Below, in pieces: positions 6,654 to 16,076 of a DNA stretch of 64,000 nucleotides. This DNA is from Candidatus Peregrinibacteria bacterium GW2011_GWF2_43_17. GTDB taxonomy: Bacteria; Patescibacteriota; Gracilibacteria; UBA1369; UBA12470. The notes beneath the pieces are model-generated. The model was not told where the DNA came from, did no database searches, and worked only from the letters and a program-made list of their open reading frames with translations. Every line of letters starts with the position of its first letter. The first letter of the stretch is position 1. A program made the translations under genes and the position numbers. Where the stretch lies: the NCBI GenBank assembly GCA_000999315.1, contig LCFW01000001.1, positions 1 through 64,000 on the forward strand, read 5' to 3'.

Positions 6654-8609
6654 ATGTTGGGTAAGCCAAAATATCATCATTCGTTCATAGGCAAGGAGAA
6701 GGTTGGTTTTTCAAAATCTTATCATTTGGAGTGGGATCCGGATTTGGGAGATGATGCCGCTCAGATAGTTTTAAATATAGATGTAAGGAGTAGTGCGGTA
6801 CCTGGTGAAGAGGTTGCCGATGAGATTTTTGATGCGCTTAAAAATAATTTTTTTCAAGATCTCGAAAAAGATCCGTATACCAGGTTTGAGCAAAGTTTGA
6901 AAATGATGAACGATATTGTGAAAGAGAAGGAGTCTCAATACGGGATGAAATTTTTGCCGAATATAAATGTGATCGTTGCGATTATTACCGGCGGGACTTT
7001 GTACCTGTCGCAACATGGTGATGCCGAAGCTTATTTGGTCAGAAAGAGACATGTCAGTATTTTGAGCGAAGGTCTTCATGATTCTTCGACGATGGGGAAA
7101 GAGATGTTTGCGAATGTTGCGAGCGGAGGAATTATTCCGGGGGATAGATTGATTTATAGTACGGCGAGACTTTATAGATATGTTACGAAGATGGATCTTG
7201 CGAAGGTTTTTTCCGATCATAATGTCGGTACTGCGATTTCCGAACTTGCGAATCTTCTTTCGATGGAGGTGTCGGATAAAATTTCCGTTTCCGTCGTGGA
7301 GATGGTTGCGGTCGAAGAAAGTGGGACCGTTGCGGAGATACCCGATGAAGTTTCCAAGCGGGTTGTTACCGAAGGACTGTATTCCAAGTTTTCCAGAACT
7401 TTCGCCGATAACAAGGTCTTGAATTTCATATCCGGTAAAATATCGGATTTGAGGGAAATTCTTAATAAGTTGATGCAGAAAAACAGCGTTTTAAGCGAAT
7501 GGAAAAGATTGGGCAGGGATAAGGTTTTGATCTCTTTGGTTCTTGTCGTTTTGGTTTTGATCGTTGGAATTTATTTGGTTAGAAATCAGGGTCAAAAACA
7601 GAAATACATAGAAGATCTTGAGGCTAAGCTCGAGCAGGTTTCAACCAAGATTAACGAGGCGCAAACAAAAGGTTCTTACGATAAAGATGCGGCGGCGGAG
7701 CTTCTTGACGAGGCCGAAACTGTTGCGATGGAGGTTTTAGCGTCCGGTTATTTGAGAGGCAGTGCGAGCGAATATTTGAATGCGGTGCAGGAACAGAGAG
7801 ATTATTTGGACAATGTTATCAGGGTTGCCGATGCGACTTTGCTTGCCGATTTATCCGAGAAAAGGTCTACGGTGAGCGCTTTGGGTATAGTTCCTTATAA
7901 CGACAGCTTGTATGTTTATGAGTATAACGGTTTGTATGAAATCGTTTTGGGTGAAGTGAAGGATCCTTTGACCATTGATGACGAAGAGGTTGTTATTTCC
8001 GGAGCTTATTTTGAGGATCAAGATACTATTTTGTTCTACACGCAAGATGGCGATATTATCGAATATAACGGGACGGATTTCAATTTCATGGATACGTCAG
8101 ATGGTGATTTCCAGCTTGGCGTTGACACGGATCCTTATTCGAGCAAACTTTATATTTTGGATTCCGCAGGCGAACAAATTTGGAAATATTATAGAGAAAG
8201 GGACTCTTATGGCGGGGCGGAAGCTTATGTTCTTTCCGAAGATGTTGATTTGAGCAAAGCCGTTTCAATGGCGATCGACGGTTCGATTTGGGTTCTTAAC
8301 AGCGATGGTACGATTTTGAAATTGGTTAGCGGTTCTCCTGAAGAGTACAACTTGGAAAGAGCTCCGCTCAGCGGATTCGAAGGTGCGGATAAGATTTATA
8401 CCGCGTTCGAAAGCAATCAGGTTTACGTTCTCGATCCTGCGAATAACAGCGTACTCGTTTTCAACAAAGATTCGAAAGACGGCGATTTGGTTTATTCAAC
8501 CAAATATGTGTTTGAGGGGTTGGATAATTTGAGAGACATTTATGTCGCGCAGAATGAAAACAGGATGTATTTGGTGACGGATACGCAGGTTTGGTACTAC
8601 TCGTACTGA
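6654..8609 (+). CDS. Membrane protein: degenerate PPM-phosphatase-like domain + beta-propeller
   Basis: 651 residues. Residues about 15-220 resemble a PPM/SpoIIE-type phosphatase fold: INVIVAIITGGTLYLSQHGD, then GDAEAYLVR where PP2C has GDSRAYL, and IIPGDRLIYSTARL where active enzymes have xPGDxLLLxSDGL. The catalytic SDG is STA, so a pseudophosphatase is likely. A membrane span (290-309) and a coiled coil (about 315-385) follow. From about 395 to the end come repeated short beta units (for example GSIWVLNSDGTILKLV) typical of a beta-propeller, presumably extracytoplasmic. It is divergent from rpmH. A signal-transducing receptor is a reasonable inference; the ligand is unknown. Confidence 0.75.
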   Translation: MLGKPKYHHSFIGKEKVGFSKSYHLEWDPDLGDDAAQIVLNIDVRSSAVPGEEVADEIFDALKNNFFQDLEKDPYTRFEQSLKMMNDIVKEKESQYGMKFLPNINVIVAIITGGTLYLSQHGDAEAYLVRKRHVSILSEGLHDSSTMGKEMFANVASGGIIPGDRLIYSTARLYRYVTKMDLAKVFSDHNVGTAISELANLLSMEVSDKISVSVVEMVAVEESGTVAEIPDEVSKRVVTEGLYSKFSRTFADNKVLNFISGKISDLREILNKLMQKNSVLSEWKRLGRDKVLISLVLVVLVLIVGIYLVRNQGQKQKYIEDLEAKLEQVSTKINEAQTKGSYDKDAAAELLDEAETVAMEVLASGYLRGSASEYLNAVQEQRDYLDNVIRVADATLLADLSEKRSTVSALGIVPYNDSLYVYEYNGLYEIVLGEVKDPLTIDDEEVVISGAYFEDQDTILFYTQDGDIIEYNGTDFNFMDTSDGDFQLGVDTDPYSSKLYILDSAGEQIWKYYRERDSYGGAEAYVLSEDVDLSKAVSMAIDGSIWVLNSDGTILKLVSGSPEEYNLERAPLSGFEGADKIYTAFESNQVYVLDPANNSVLVFNKDSKDGDLVYSTKYVFEGLDNLRDIYVAQNENRMYLVTDTQVWYYSY

Positions 8610-8706
8610 TTTATTTTGTTCTGCTCACTAGGTCCTCGAGCGGTTTCTTAATGTAGTTCCTTTTAGGTGTCCGCTCTGCGGAGTCGTTCGCAGAACAAAA
8701 TAAATC
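8608..8706. repeat. Long inverted-repeat element, copy 1
   Basis: GATTTATTTTGTTCTGC (8608-8624) is perfectly inverted at 8690-8706, a 17-bp stem that begins inside the stop codon of the preceding gene. Inside, CACTAGGTCCTCG (8626-8638) and TGCGGAGTCGTTC (8677-8689) recur in copy 2 with one change each. It may serve as a bidirectional terminator between convergent genes. Confidence 0.75.
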
Positions 8707-8713
8707 GGTAGCT

Positions 8714-8799
8714 CTTATTTGTTCACTAAGTCCTCGTTTCCCGTCCCGCTAAGCGGGACGGGAGCACTGCGAAGTCGTTCACAAAGCAAATTCAATAAG
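8714..8799. repeat. Long inverted-repeat element, copy 2, with CCCGTCCCGCT palindrome
   Basis: CTTATTTG (8714-8721) faces CAAATTCAATAAG (8787-8799). It contains CACTAAGTCCTCG (8724-8736) and TGCGAAGTCGTTC (8768-8780), matching copy 1, and a perfect 23-bp palindrome at 8740-8762. The central 19 bp of that palindrome are identical to a palindrome inside tilS (50750-50768) and nearly identical to one inside rnpB (45249-45266). Confidence 0.75.
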
Positions 8800-8843
8800 C
8801 CCCGTTTAGCGTTGCAGATATTTTCACATTATTGTTTTATTCT

Positions 8844-9368
8844 CTATATCGTGTGTGGTTTCGTATCCGTGTAGCATTTCGCGTGTATCACCTCTACTCC
8901 ATAGTCGGGGAGAATGTCGTATTCGGGGATGATGTCCGGATAACCTTTAATAAATATAACGCGCTTGATTCCGCTTTCGGCGATCATTGATTCGCAAATC
9001 CTGCATGGGTGAGAGGTGACGTAGATGGTTCCGTCTTCACACGAGAGTCCTTTTTTTGCGAGTTCGGTGAATGCGTATTGTTCGGCGCAAAGTCCATAAC
9101 AAAATTCTCTGCGTGTGCCGGAGGGGATTTTGTGTATGTCACGAATGCATCCTATTTTTGAGCAATCGTATATTGGATGAAAAGAGTTGGTTGTCTTGGC
9201 GATAATTTTGCCTTTTTTGTCTACGATTATCGAGCCAACTTTTGCGCGGAGACAGGTGGATTTTTGCTGGAGAGAGAGGAGTTGTTTTATGAATTTGTGA
9301 TCTTCCGTGGTGAGATCTTTGTCGGTGGTTTTAATGTAGCTTTTGTTTTTCCTTTTGTGGGGGCGCAT
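8844..9368 (-). CDS. CMP/dCMP-deaminase family protein with Cys in place of the His zinc ligand
   Basis: Zinc-dependent deaminase of the ComEB/dCMP type. The zinc site is CAEQYA (Cys94, catalytic Glu96) and PCRIC (Cys122, Cys125). Family members normally read HAEQNA, so the first ligand is Cys, as in cytidine deaminases. An insertion with CSKIGCIRDIHKIPSGT and extra Cys (69, 74, 90) matches the second metal site seen in the ComEB group. It is last in a run of tightly spaced genes after R15P isomerase (4-bp gap), so the likely job is nucleotide salvage, deaminating CMP or dCMP. Substrate is inferred. Confidence 0.85.
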   Translation of the reverse strand: MRPHKRKNKSYIKTTDKDLTTEDHKFIKQLLSLQQKSTCLRAKVGSIIVDKKGKIIAKTTNSFHPIYDCSKIGCIRDIHKIPSGTRREFCYGLCAEQYAFTELAKKGLSCEDGTIYVTSHPCRICESMIAESGIKRVIFIKGYPDIIPEYDILPDYGVEVIHAKCYTDTKPHTI

Positions 9369-9372
9369 AAGA

Positions 9373-10236
9373 TTATTTAAGAATCCAGGGGTAGGCGTTT
9401 CTTATTTCTTCGAGGATTGTTTCCGGTTTGAAAACTCCGAGTTCACAAATTATCCCGGTGATTTTGTCGGGGGAGCAGATTTCGAAAGCCGGATTGTGGA
9501 TTTTGATCCCTTTCGGTGCGCGATCCCAAACTTCTTTTGCACTTCGTTGTTCGATCTCTTCGTCTTTGCCACCGAGCGTGTCGGGATCGAATTTCCAGAG
9601 GTCGGTGCATGAGTAAGAAGGAACGGAAAATTTCTGGGCGATTTCGAGCATGAGCGCGGTGCCGATTTTGTTTACAATTCTGCCGTCGGAAGTGATTGCG
9701 TCACAGCCGAACAGAAATAAATCTGATCCGCGGATGGCTTCGATTGCTGCGGAGTCTACGAAATGTTCTATGGGGATTTTCGCTTTGGCGATGTTGGTGG
9801 CAGTGATCCTGCCTTGGAATTTCGGGCGAGTTTCGGTGTTGTGGACGCGGACTTTTTTACCTTGTTTGTGGGCTTCGATAATTATTTTTTCGACTGTCGA
9901 AGAGTGACAGTGAGTGTAGATTGTCATGCCGCTTTTAATTCTTTTTGCGCCGATTTCTATGATGGATTTTTTTGAATCTTCGAAGTGTTTTGCCGCCTTT
10001 TTTGTGATGTTCGGATCTGTTTTGTAATTTGAAAGGCAGTAGGTGAGTGCGTTTCTAAGTGCCGGTTCGGTGGTACGAGCCTTTATGAGTTTCTGGGCGG
10101 ATTTGAGAAGTTCGTTGTGGGATTTTTTCGCTTTTAATTCGAGTTCAAAAGCTTTTACGGCCGATACTGCGATAGAGGTTGCACCTTGGATTTTTAAATC
10201 CTTGATATCTTTTACTATCGAGTTGAAAGATTGCAT
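9373..10236 (-). CDS. Ribose-1,5-bisphosphate isomerase (eIF2B-like family)
   Basis: Converts ribose 1,5-bisphosphate to ribulose 1,5-bisphosphate in the AMP degradation pathway first described in archaea. The 287-residue protein has the eIF2B/MtnA fold and the two residues that identify the subfamily: Cys110 in THCHSST and Asp179 in FGCDAIT, corresponding to Cys133 and Asp202 of the Thermococcus enzyme. It lies 1 bp after the stop of AMP phosphorylase, which makes its substrate. The third pathway enzyme, a form II/III RuBisCO, is not in this window. Confidence 0.93.
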   Translation of the reverse strand: MQSFNSIVKDIKDLKIQGATSIAVSAVKAFELELKAKKSHNELLKSAQKLIKARTTEPALRNALTYCLSNYKTDPNITKKAAKHFEDSKKSIIEIGAKRIKSGMTIYTHCHSSTVEKIIIEAHKQGKKVRVHNTETRPKFQGRITATNIAKAKIPIEHFVDSAAIEAIRGSDLFLFGCDAITSDGRIVNKIGTALMLEIAQKFSVPSYSCTDLWKFDPDTLGGKDEEIEQRSAKEVWDRAPKGIKIHNPAFEICSPDKITGIICELGVFKPETILEEIRNAYPWILK

Positions 10237-10237
10237 A

Positions 10238-11716
10238 TTATTTTATTATGTACGCACGTTCTTTTTGTGAAATCTCTTTTGCCAAGCGCATGCGATCTTC
10301 GTTGTTCGAGTGGATTTCGAATAACGTCTCACCTTTTTTAACTTTGTCGTCGAGTTTTTTCTTGAGTAAAAGTCCTCCTGCCGGGTCGAGTGGTGCTCCG
10401 GCAACGCGTGCGAGTTTCGATAAAATTTTGTTGTCGATGTGAGTTATTTTGCCGTCCTTACCTGTTTTAACTTGATAAACCAATCTGGCGTTTGGAGGCA
10501 TGCGTTTTTTGCCTTGGGCTTCAATGATTCTTTCCATTTGTTGAAGAGCCATGCCGCTTTTGAGAATTTTTTTGGCTTTTCTGTAGCCGAATCCCATGAT
10601 CGCTTTTCCGCCCATTTCTAGGAGAAGTCCGGCCATGTATAAAGCTTTCTCTTTCAAATCTTGCGGTGCATCGGGTTCGTTTCGAAGAACTTTCATGACA
10701 TCTTGCGCTTCAAGCAAAGGGCCGATGCCATCGCCGATCGGTTGTGAGCCGTCGGAGAAAACAACTTTAACTTTCATACCTAACATTTTTCCGATTTTTA
10801 TAAATCTGTCTTTTAGATGTTTAGCGTGTTTGAGGCTCGTGATTTTTACTTGGGGGCCGATTGGGATATCGATCAAGCATCTTTTTGCGCCGACGGAATG
10901 TTTTTTTGCCATTATTGAGGCGAGGAGCATGCCTTCCGGGTCGAGAGAAAGAGGATGTCTGACTCTTATCATGTGGTCGTCCGCGGCCGCCAAATCGACT
11001 CCGCCTCCCCAAGTCATGAATCCGCCGATTTTCCCCGCGATTTTTTGTAATTTTGGAGCGTCGACAGTTACGTTTGCAAGAACTTCCATTGTGTCGGCCG
11101 TTCCCGCCGGGCTTGTTATTGCTCGAGACGAAGTTTTTGGCATCAAAAGTCCTGCCGCCGTTACGATTGGTACGACGATTAGAGTTGTTCGGTTGCCGGG
11201 GACTCCTCCGATGCAATGTTTGTCGACGACAAGTTTGTTTCCGAAGTCGAGTTTTGAGCCGTGTTTAACGATTGATTTTGTCAGTGCGGCGGTTTCGGTG
11301 TTGTTAAGTCCGTGGATATAACATCCGGATACGAAGTAGGTCATTTCGATGTCGCTCAAGTCGTCTGCGGTAATGTCTTTTACGATCTCGTCTATTTCGT
11401 TTGGCTCGAGAACGTGACCTTCGAGTTTTTGCTTGATGTATTTGGTTGAAATCGGCTTGTCGCATACGGAAACCGTGAGCCTCTGGCCTCTTTTTGCTCG
11501 GAGCTCTTTCCATGCTTCCATGTATAAGCCGATGTGATCGTCCAAAAATCCTTCTTCGGAAATTTGAAGCATTGCCGTGAGTTCGTATTTGCCGTTTTTA
11601 ACTCTTACGCGATCGCCGATGTGAAGGTCGAGCATGTGTGCCGTGCGATTGTTGAGAAGCACGATGTACTGCTTGCCACTCCTGATTTCTATACGATCGG
11701 GGATGAGTTTGAGCAT
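10238..11716 (-). CDS. AMP phosphorylase
   Basis: Phosphorolyses nucleoside 5'-monophosphates (AMP and, in archaea, CMP/UMP) to base and ribose 1,5-bisphosphate. Residues 1-84 (MLKLIPDRIEIRSGKQYIVL onward) form the beta-barrel extension that separates AMP phosphorylases from bacterial thymidine phosphorylases. The rest is the class II nucleoside phosphorylase body with VDKHCIGGVPGNRTTLIVVP and the SSRAITSPAGTADTME phosphate-binding stretch. The open frame extends upstream to 11827, but the extension overlaps pflA and lacks family similarity, so ATG 11716 is used (492 residues). Forms a cassette with R15P isomerase and the deaminase. Confidence 0.94.
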   Translation of the reverse strand: MLKLIPDRIEIRSGKQYIVLLNNRTAHMLDLHIGDRVRVKNGKYELTAMLQISEEGFLDDHIGLYMEAWKELRAKRGQRLTVSVCDKPISTKYIKQKLEGHVLEPNEIDEIVKDITADDLSDIEMTYFVSGCYIHGLNNTETAALTKSIVKHGSKLDFGNKLVVDKHCIGGVPGNRTTLIVVPIVTAAGLLMPKTSSRAITSPAGTADTMEVLANVTVDAPKLQKIAGKIGGFMTWGGGVDLAAADDHMIRVRHPLSLDPEGMLLASIMAKKHSVGAKRCLIDIPIGPQVKITSLKHAKHLKDRFIKIGKMLGMKVKVVFSDGSQPIGDGIGPLLEAQDVMKVLRNEPDAPQDLKEKALYMAGLLLEMGGKAIMGFGYRKAKKILKSGMALQQMERIIEAQGKKRMPPNARLVYQVKTGKDGKITHIDNKILSKLARVAGAPLDPAGGLLLKKKLDDKVKKGETLFEIHSNNEDRMRLAKEISQKERAYIIK

Positions 11717-11802
11717 GTGGTTTTTGTTATTTGTTTTTGTTTTTTTGTACGATAAATTTACCCACAGTTTAGCAGATGGATTTTTGAATTGGAAGCAGGA
11801 TT

Positions 11803-12540
11803 TTATTCGTTTATCATCACTTTCCATCCTTCTTTTTCCAGCATTTTTTTGATTTTCCGAATCGAATTTTCGGATGGTGGCTTCGTCCCTTTAAGTTTGT
11901 ATTTGAGGCCGAGGTGTTCCCATTTATAAATTCCGTGCGTGTGGTAGGGGAGAAGTTCGATCAGTTTGAAGCGTACGGTTTTCAAGAATTTTTTCAAAGC
12001 CCTCAAGTTGAAAAAAGTGTCGGTCCAGCCGGGCAAGACCATGTATCTGAATCTGATGTTTGCCTTTTTCTTGCTTAAGTAGCGGATATTTTCGAGTATC
12101 GGTTTGTTTGACTGGCCGGTTAGTTTCAGATGTTTTGTTTCGTTGAAATGTTTGAGGCTGATCATCCAAAGATCGGTGACCGGAATCAACCTGTCGAGTG
12201 TTTCTTTGGTTGTGAAACAAGACGTGTCGATTGTCGTATGAATGCCTTCTTGTTTACAAAGTGTGAAAAATTTCACAACGAAATTGGGTTGCATGATCGG
12301 ATCGCCGCCCGAGAGAGTGACGCCGCCTCCCGAGGATTGAAAGTATGTTTTATATGGGATGATTTTTTTGAAAAGTTGTTCAGGCGTCATATCTTTGTAA
12401 TCTTTCATGTCGAGCATGTCGACGTTGTGACAATAAAGGCAGCGAAGCGGGCAACCTTCCATGAAAATTACGAATCTGATGCCCGGGCCGTCGAGGGTGC
12501 CGAAGGTTTCGAAGGAGTGAATTTTACCCTTGATAGTCAT
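11803..12540 (-). CDS. pflA: Pyruvate formate-lyase activating enzyme (radical SAM)
   Basis: Radical-SAM activase that installs the glycyl radical on PflB. The [4Fe-4S] motif is C-x3-C-x2-C in GCPLRCLYCHN, followed by GGGVTLSGGDP for SAM binding. At 245 residues it is the standard short form without extra ferredoxin domains. It starts 7 bp after the pflB stop, in the usual pflB-pflA order, and precedes AMP phosphorylase by 86 bp on the same strand. Confidence 0.96.
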   Translation of the reverse strand: MTIKGKIHSFETFGTLDGPGIRFVIFMEGCPLRCLYCHNVDMLDMKDYKDMTPEQLFKKIIPYKTYFQSSGGGVTLSGGDPIMQPNFVVKFFTLCKQEGIHTTIDTSCFTTKETLDRLIPVTDLWMISLKHFNETKHLKLTGQSNKPILENIRYLSKKKANIRFRYMVLPGWTDTFFNLRALKKFLKTVRFKLIELLPYHTHGIYKWEHLGLKYKLKGTKPPSENSIRKIKKMLEKEGWKVMINE

Positions 12541-12547
12541 TTTCTTG

Positions 12548-14857
12548 TTAGAAATTTTTATGAAACGTTCTCGAAATAACTTCTTGCTGTTGTTCTTTTG
12601 TCAGCTTGATGAAATTTACGGCGTAACCGGAGACGCGAATTGTTAATTGAGGATATTTTTCCGGGTGTTTCATTGCGTCTTGCAGTGTTTCTTTGTTGAG
12701 TACGTTTACGTTCAAATGAAATCCGTTTTTGCTGAAATATCCATCGAGCATGCCTCGCAGGTTTTCTACTCTTTGGGTGTTGTTTTTGCCGAGAGTTGAT
12801 GGTGTGATTGAGAATGTGTTTGAAATGCCGTCGCGACAATCTTCGTAATGGAATTTTGCAACGGAATTGAGGGATGCAAGGGCGCCTGATTTGTCACGGT
12901 TGTGCATCGGGTTTGCGCCGGGGGCGAAAGGTTCGCCGGTTTTTCTGCCGTCTGGTGTTGAGCCGGTGTGATGACCGTATACGACGTTTGCGGTGATTGT
13001 CAGGAGGGAAAGAGTGTGTTCGGCGTTTCTGTAGGCCGGATATTTTCTTAAGCAGGTTATGAAGTGTTTTACAACCTCTTCGCCGATTTTATCAACTTCT
13101 TGGAGGTCGTTTCCGAATGCCGGATACTCGCCGACTATTTTGAAATCTTTGGCGATGCCTTTTGCATCTCGGATTGGATAAACTTTCGCGTTTTTGATTG
13201 CCGACAAACTGTCTATAACGATTGAAATTCCGGCGACTCCGAATGCCATGAATCTGTGGATTTTCAAATCATGCAGCGCCATTTCGGCGGATTCGTAATT
13301 GTATTTGTCGTGGCAGTAATGAATGATGTTCATGGTCTCCACGTATTTTCTGCAAAGCCAATCCATCAGTTTGAAAAACTCTTTTTTTACTTCGCGATAG
13401 TCGAGAGGTTTTTGATGTTTCAGTTTCGGGACTCCCTCGACCATTAACTCTCCGTCCATTTCGTCGCGACCTTGATTTACGGCTAATAGAAGCAGTTTTG
13501 GGAGGTTGCAACGTGCTCCGAAAAATTGCATTTGTTTGCCGATAGTCATTGCGGAGACGCAACAGGCGATTCCATAATCGTCGCCGTGTATCGGGCGCAT
13601 AAGTTTGTCATTTTCGAATTGGATCGAGCTTGATTCGACTGAAACTTCGCAAGCGTAATTTTTGAATTTCTCAGGCAGATTTTGAGACCAAAGAATTGTT
13701 AAGTTCGGTTCCGGAGACGGGCCGAGATTTTCGAGAGTGCGTAAGAAGCGAAAAGCGGTTTTTGTAACCAGAGTTCTGCCATCTTTGCCTATGCCGCCGA
13801 GCACGCATGTGACCCAAGTCGGATCTCCCGCGAAAAGGTCGTTGTATTCGGGTGCGCGTAGGTGCCTCACGAGTCTTAATTTTATTACAAAATCATCTAC
13901 GAATTGTTGTATTTCGGATTCGGTGTATTTGCCTCTGCGCAAATCTTTTTCTGCGTAAATGTCTATAAATGCATCTATTCTGCCCATGCTCATCGCGGCG
14001 CCGTCTTGTTCTTTCACGGAAGCCAAATATCCGAAGTATAACCATTGAATCGCTTCTTTGGTGTCTTCCGCCGGTCGGCTTATATCGAAGTTATAAGTTG
14101 CCGCCATCTCTTTTATTTCTTGCAGAGCGACGATCTGCTTGTGTGCCTCTTCGCGGAGCAACATGTTTTCTTCGTTCATGTAGGTGCATTGTTCGTTCAG
14201 CTCTTCCTGTTTTTCCGCGACGAGTCTGTCTATTCCGTAAAGCGCAACGCGTCTGTAGTCGCCGATTATTCTTCCTCTGCCGTAGTTGTCGGGGAGGCCG
14301 GTGATTATGCCTTTTGATCTGAATAATTTGTGCGTTTCGGGTGTGAAAAACTCTTTCCAGCCGTAGTAAATGTCGAAAACTGCGTCGTTGTGGTTTTTGA
14401 TTACGTTTGTGTAGAGGTCTTTTACTTTCGGATCGAGATGATAGCCGAAAGATTCGCATGTCGAGTCTATGAGTTGGACTCCGCCTTTCGGTTTGATCGC
14501 TCTTACGAGTGGGATGTCGGTTTGAAGTCCGACGATTGATTCGTTGCGGCGGTCTATGTAGCCGGGTCCGTGACTTGTGATTGTTGAGGGGATTTTTGTG
14601 TCTATGCCGTAGATTCCGTCTCTTTTAAATTCAGTTCTCAGCAGTTTTTTTACTTGTTTGAAAACTTTTAGCGTTTTCTTGGTTGGGGGTGCGAGGAAAT
14701 CTTTTCCACCCGTGTAAGGTTTGTAATTTTTCTGAATAAAATCTCTTAAATCCACATCCACTTGCCAATTTCCGGGATGAAATTTTTTATGGATATCGGG
14801 AATTTTAAATTTCTTATCCGGGTTTTTTGGGAGAAGATTTTTTATGCGTTGAGCCAT
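12548..14857 (-). CDS. pflB: Formate C-acetyltransferase (pyruvate formate-lyase)
   Basis: Converts pyruvate and CoA to acetyl-CoA and formate under anoxic conditions. The 769-residue protein has the adjacent catalytic cysteines Cys432-Cys433 ([12 protein letters not shown]) and the C-terminal glycyl-radical loop RVSGYAVNF with Gly744, matching Cys418/419 and Gly734 of the E. coli enzyme. With pta and ackA nearby it gives a complete pyruvate-to-acetate ATP-yielding route. A weak minus-strand promoter (TTGAAT-16-TAAGCT) may lie in the 110-bp gap before it. Confidence 0.97.
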   Translation of the reverse strand: MAQRIKNLLPKNPDKKFKIPDIHKKFHPGNWQVDVDLRDFIQKNYKPYTGGKDFLAPPTKKTLKVFKQVKKLLRTEFKRDGIYGIDTKIPSTITSHGPGYIDRRNESIVGLQTDIPLVRAIKPKGGVQLIDSTCESFGYHLDPKVKDLYTNVIKNHNDAVFDIYYGWKEFFTPETHKLFRSKGIITGLPDNYGRGRIIGDYRRVALYGIDRLVAEKQEELNEQCTYMNEENMLLREEAHKQIVALQEIKEMAATYNFDISRPAEDTKEAIQWLYFGYLASVKEQDGAAMSMGRIDAFIDIYAEKDLRRGKYTESEIQQFVDDFVIKLRLVRHLRAPEYNDLFAGDPTWVTCVLGGIGKDGRTLVTKTAFRFLRTLENLGPSPEPNLTILWSQNLPEKFKNYACEVSVESSSIQFENDKLMRPIHGDDYGIACCVSAMTIGKQMQFFGARCNLPKLLLLAVNQGRDEMDGELMVEGVPKLKHQKPLDYREVKKEFFKLMDWLCRKYVETMNIIHYCHDKYNYESAEMALHDLKIHRFMAFGVAGISIVIDSLSAIKNAKVYPIRDAKGIAKDFKIVGEYPAFGNDLQEVDKIGEEVVKHFITCLRKYPAYRNAEHTLSLLTITANVVYGHHTGSTPDGRKTGEPFAPGANPMHNRDKSGALASLNSVAKFHYEDCRDGISNTFSITPSTLGKNNTQRVENLRGMLDGYFSKNGFHLNVNVLNKETLQDAMKHPEKYPQLTIRVSGYAVNFIKLTKEQQQEVISRTFHKNF

Positions 14858-14911
14858 TTTGTGTAGCTATTAGTTTTAAATAGCTTAACATTTCGGGGGT
14901 TGAATTCAAGT

Positions 14912-14939
14912 TTGATTCTTAAGGTGTGTATGTTATGAT
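14912..14939 (+). promoter_or_regulatory. Candidate promoter
   Basis: TTGATT (14912-14917), 16-bp spacer, TATGAT (14934-14939), about 28 bp before ATG 14968. No Shine-Dalgarno sequence is present in the leader. Confidence 0.5.
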
Positions 14940-14967
14940 TTCCCCCAAGTTTTAAATGAAATAAAAT

Positions 14968-16065
14968 ATGAGCGAATCCGGGAGAATAGAGAGAGATGTC
15001 GAGGGTATATGTGATAGATTGACCTATATGGTGTCCGAATATCTTCTCGAAGAGGATGAGCCTAGGGGTATTATCAGGGCCGGTGGGATTGAGCCGTCGT
15101 TTGAACCCATGGGTCAAAGCAGGCTGTTGGTTAGAAACGATCCGGCGGTTATGGTGGCGCTTGAGTCTAGGGGACAGGTTGAAGAGTGGCTGAGGCATGA
15201 GTGTGAGAATCTCTCTGTTGCCAATGAAGATAATTCTCATACGGTCAGAAGTCCTCGTTTGGATGATCCGATGAGCGTTCGGGATACGGACGGATTGGTT
15301 GGGCGTGTTTTAGAATTAAAACGTATGGGTGTTGAAGAGATCGATCTTAGGCGCGGAGATAGATATAGGTTGATGAGGAAAGAACCCAAGTCCCCGGTTA
15401 GAATGGCATGTGATTATATTCGGGATGCGGGTATTTTTAAAATTAAAGGACCGATTTCTCCCGCCGATAATGCCGAAGAATTTAATGCGGCGGATTATGG
15501 TTTCCAGATCGATGGCACCCTTTTTGACGATTTGCATGAGGATTTTTTCGAGATAGGGTTGCCTAGAAATTTGACTCTTTTGATGTTGATGCAAAATCCA
15601 GGTTCTACCATTGAAACTCTCGTTGAGCAGGGGAGAGCTTTAAAAGTTACCGTTCCTCTCGGGATAAAATCGCCCGATGATGCTTTTCAAGAAGCGAGTA
15701 GGATTTATCCCGTTATCAAAGGTTTGCTTGCGCGACGTGAAGGAAGGCAGACCGTATCCGTACTGATGAGAGGTGTTTCGAAAGATGGCCGAGCGCAACC
15801 TTTCTCTTCGTATTTTCAGATACTCGAAGCTTCCCCGGGTAAGAGCTCAAATGGGATTGTGAGAGTGGTGCGAGGCGGGTGGAATGGCGTCATGCCGACC
15901 ATGATGGTGCAATCTGCGTTTGGAGGGCCCGTACTCCTGCCCTTGGTTGATCGCGGTAATTTACCCGAAGATGGTATAAGGATGACCGCGTACAAATCGG
16001 TTTACGCCTATGAGCAGGACGGTGTTGGCGCGGAGATGTTTTTGTTTTGCGACGAATTAATTTAA
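14968..16065 (+). CDS. Uncharacterised 365-residue protein
   Basis: Family not recognised. There is no signal peptide or membrane segment. The N-terminal 130 residues are charged and helical; the C-terminal half (about 150-365) has alternating hydrophobic strands and helices suggestive of one compact alpha/beta domain (for example TVSVLMRGVSKDGRAQPFSS and NGIVRVVRGGWNGVMPTMMV). The ATG follows a plausible promoter. The next gene on the strand (16077) starts 11 bp after its stop and is also of unknown function, so the two probably work together. Both have codon use like their neighbours. Confidence 0.7.
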   Translation: MSESGRIERDVEGICDRLTYMVSEYLLEEDEPRGIIRAGGIEPSFEPMGQSRLLVRNDPAVMVALESRGQVEEWLRHECENLSVANEDNSHTVRSPRLDDPMSVRDTDGLVGRVLELKRMGVEEIDLRRGDRYRLMRKEPKSPVRMACDYIRDAGIFKIKGPISPADNAEEFNAADYGFQIDGTLFDDLHEDFFEIGLPRNLTLLMLMQNPGSTIETLVEQGRALKVTVPLGIKSPDDAFQEASRIYPVIKGLLARREGRQTVSVLMRGVSKDGRAQPFSSYFQILEASPGKSSNGIVRVVRGGWNGVMPTMMVQSAFGGPVLLPLVDRGNLPEDGIRMTAYKSVYAYEQDGVGAEMFLFCDELI

Positions 16066-16076
16066 TTTTAAGAAAT

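Noticed and set aside
8844-11716. RuBisCO expected beside R15P isomerase
   Set aside because: No reading frame in the window shows RuBisCO large-subunit motifs; only the first two pathway enzymes are here.
11717-11827. 37-residue N-terminal extension of AMP phosphorylase
   Set aside because: It overlaps pflA and lacks similarity; the archaeal-type N-terminal domain begins at MLKLIPDRIEI.
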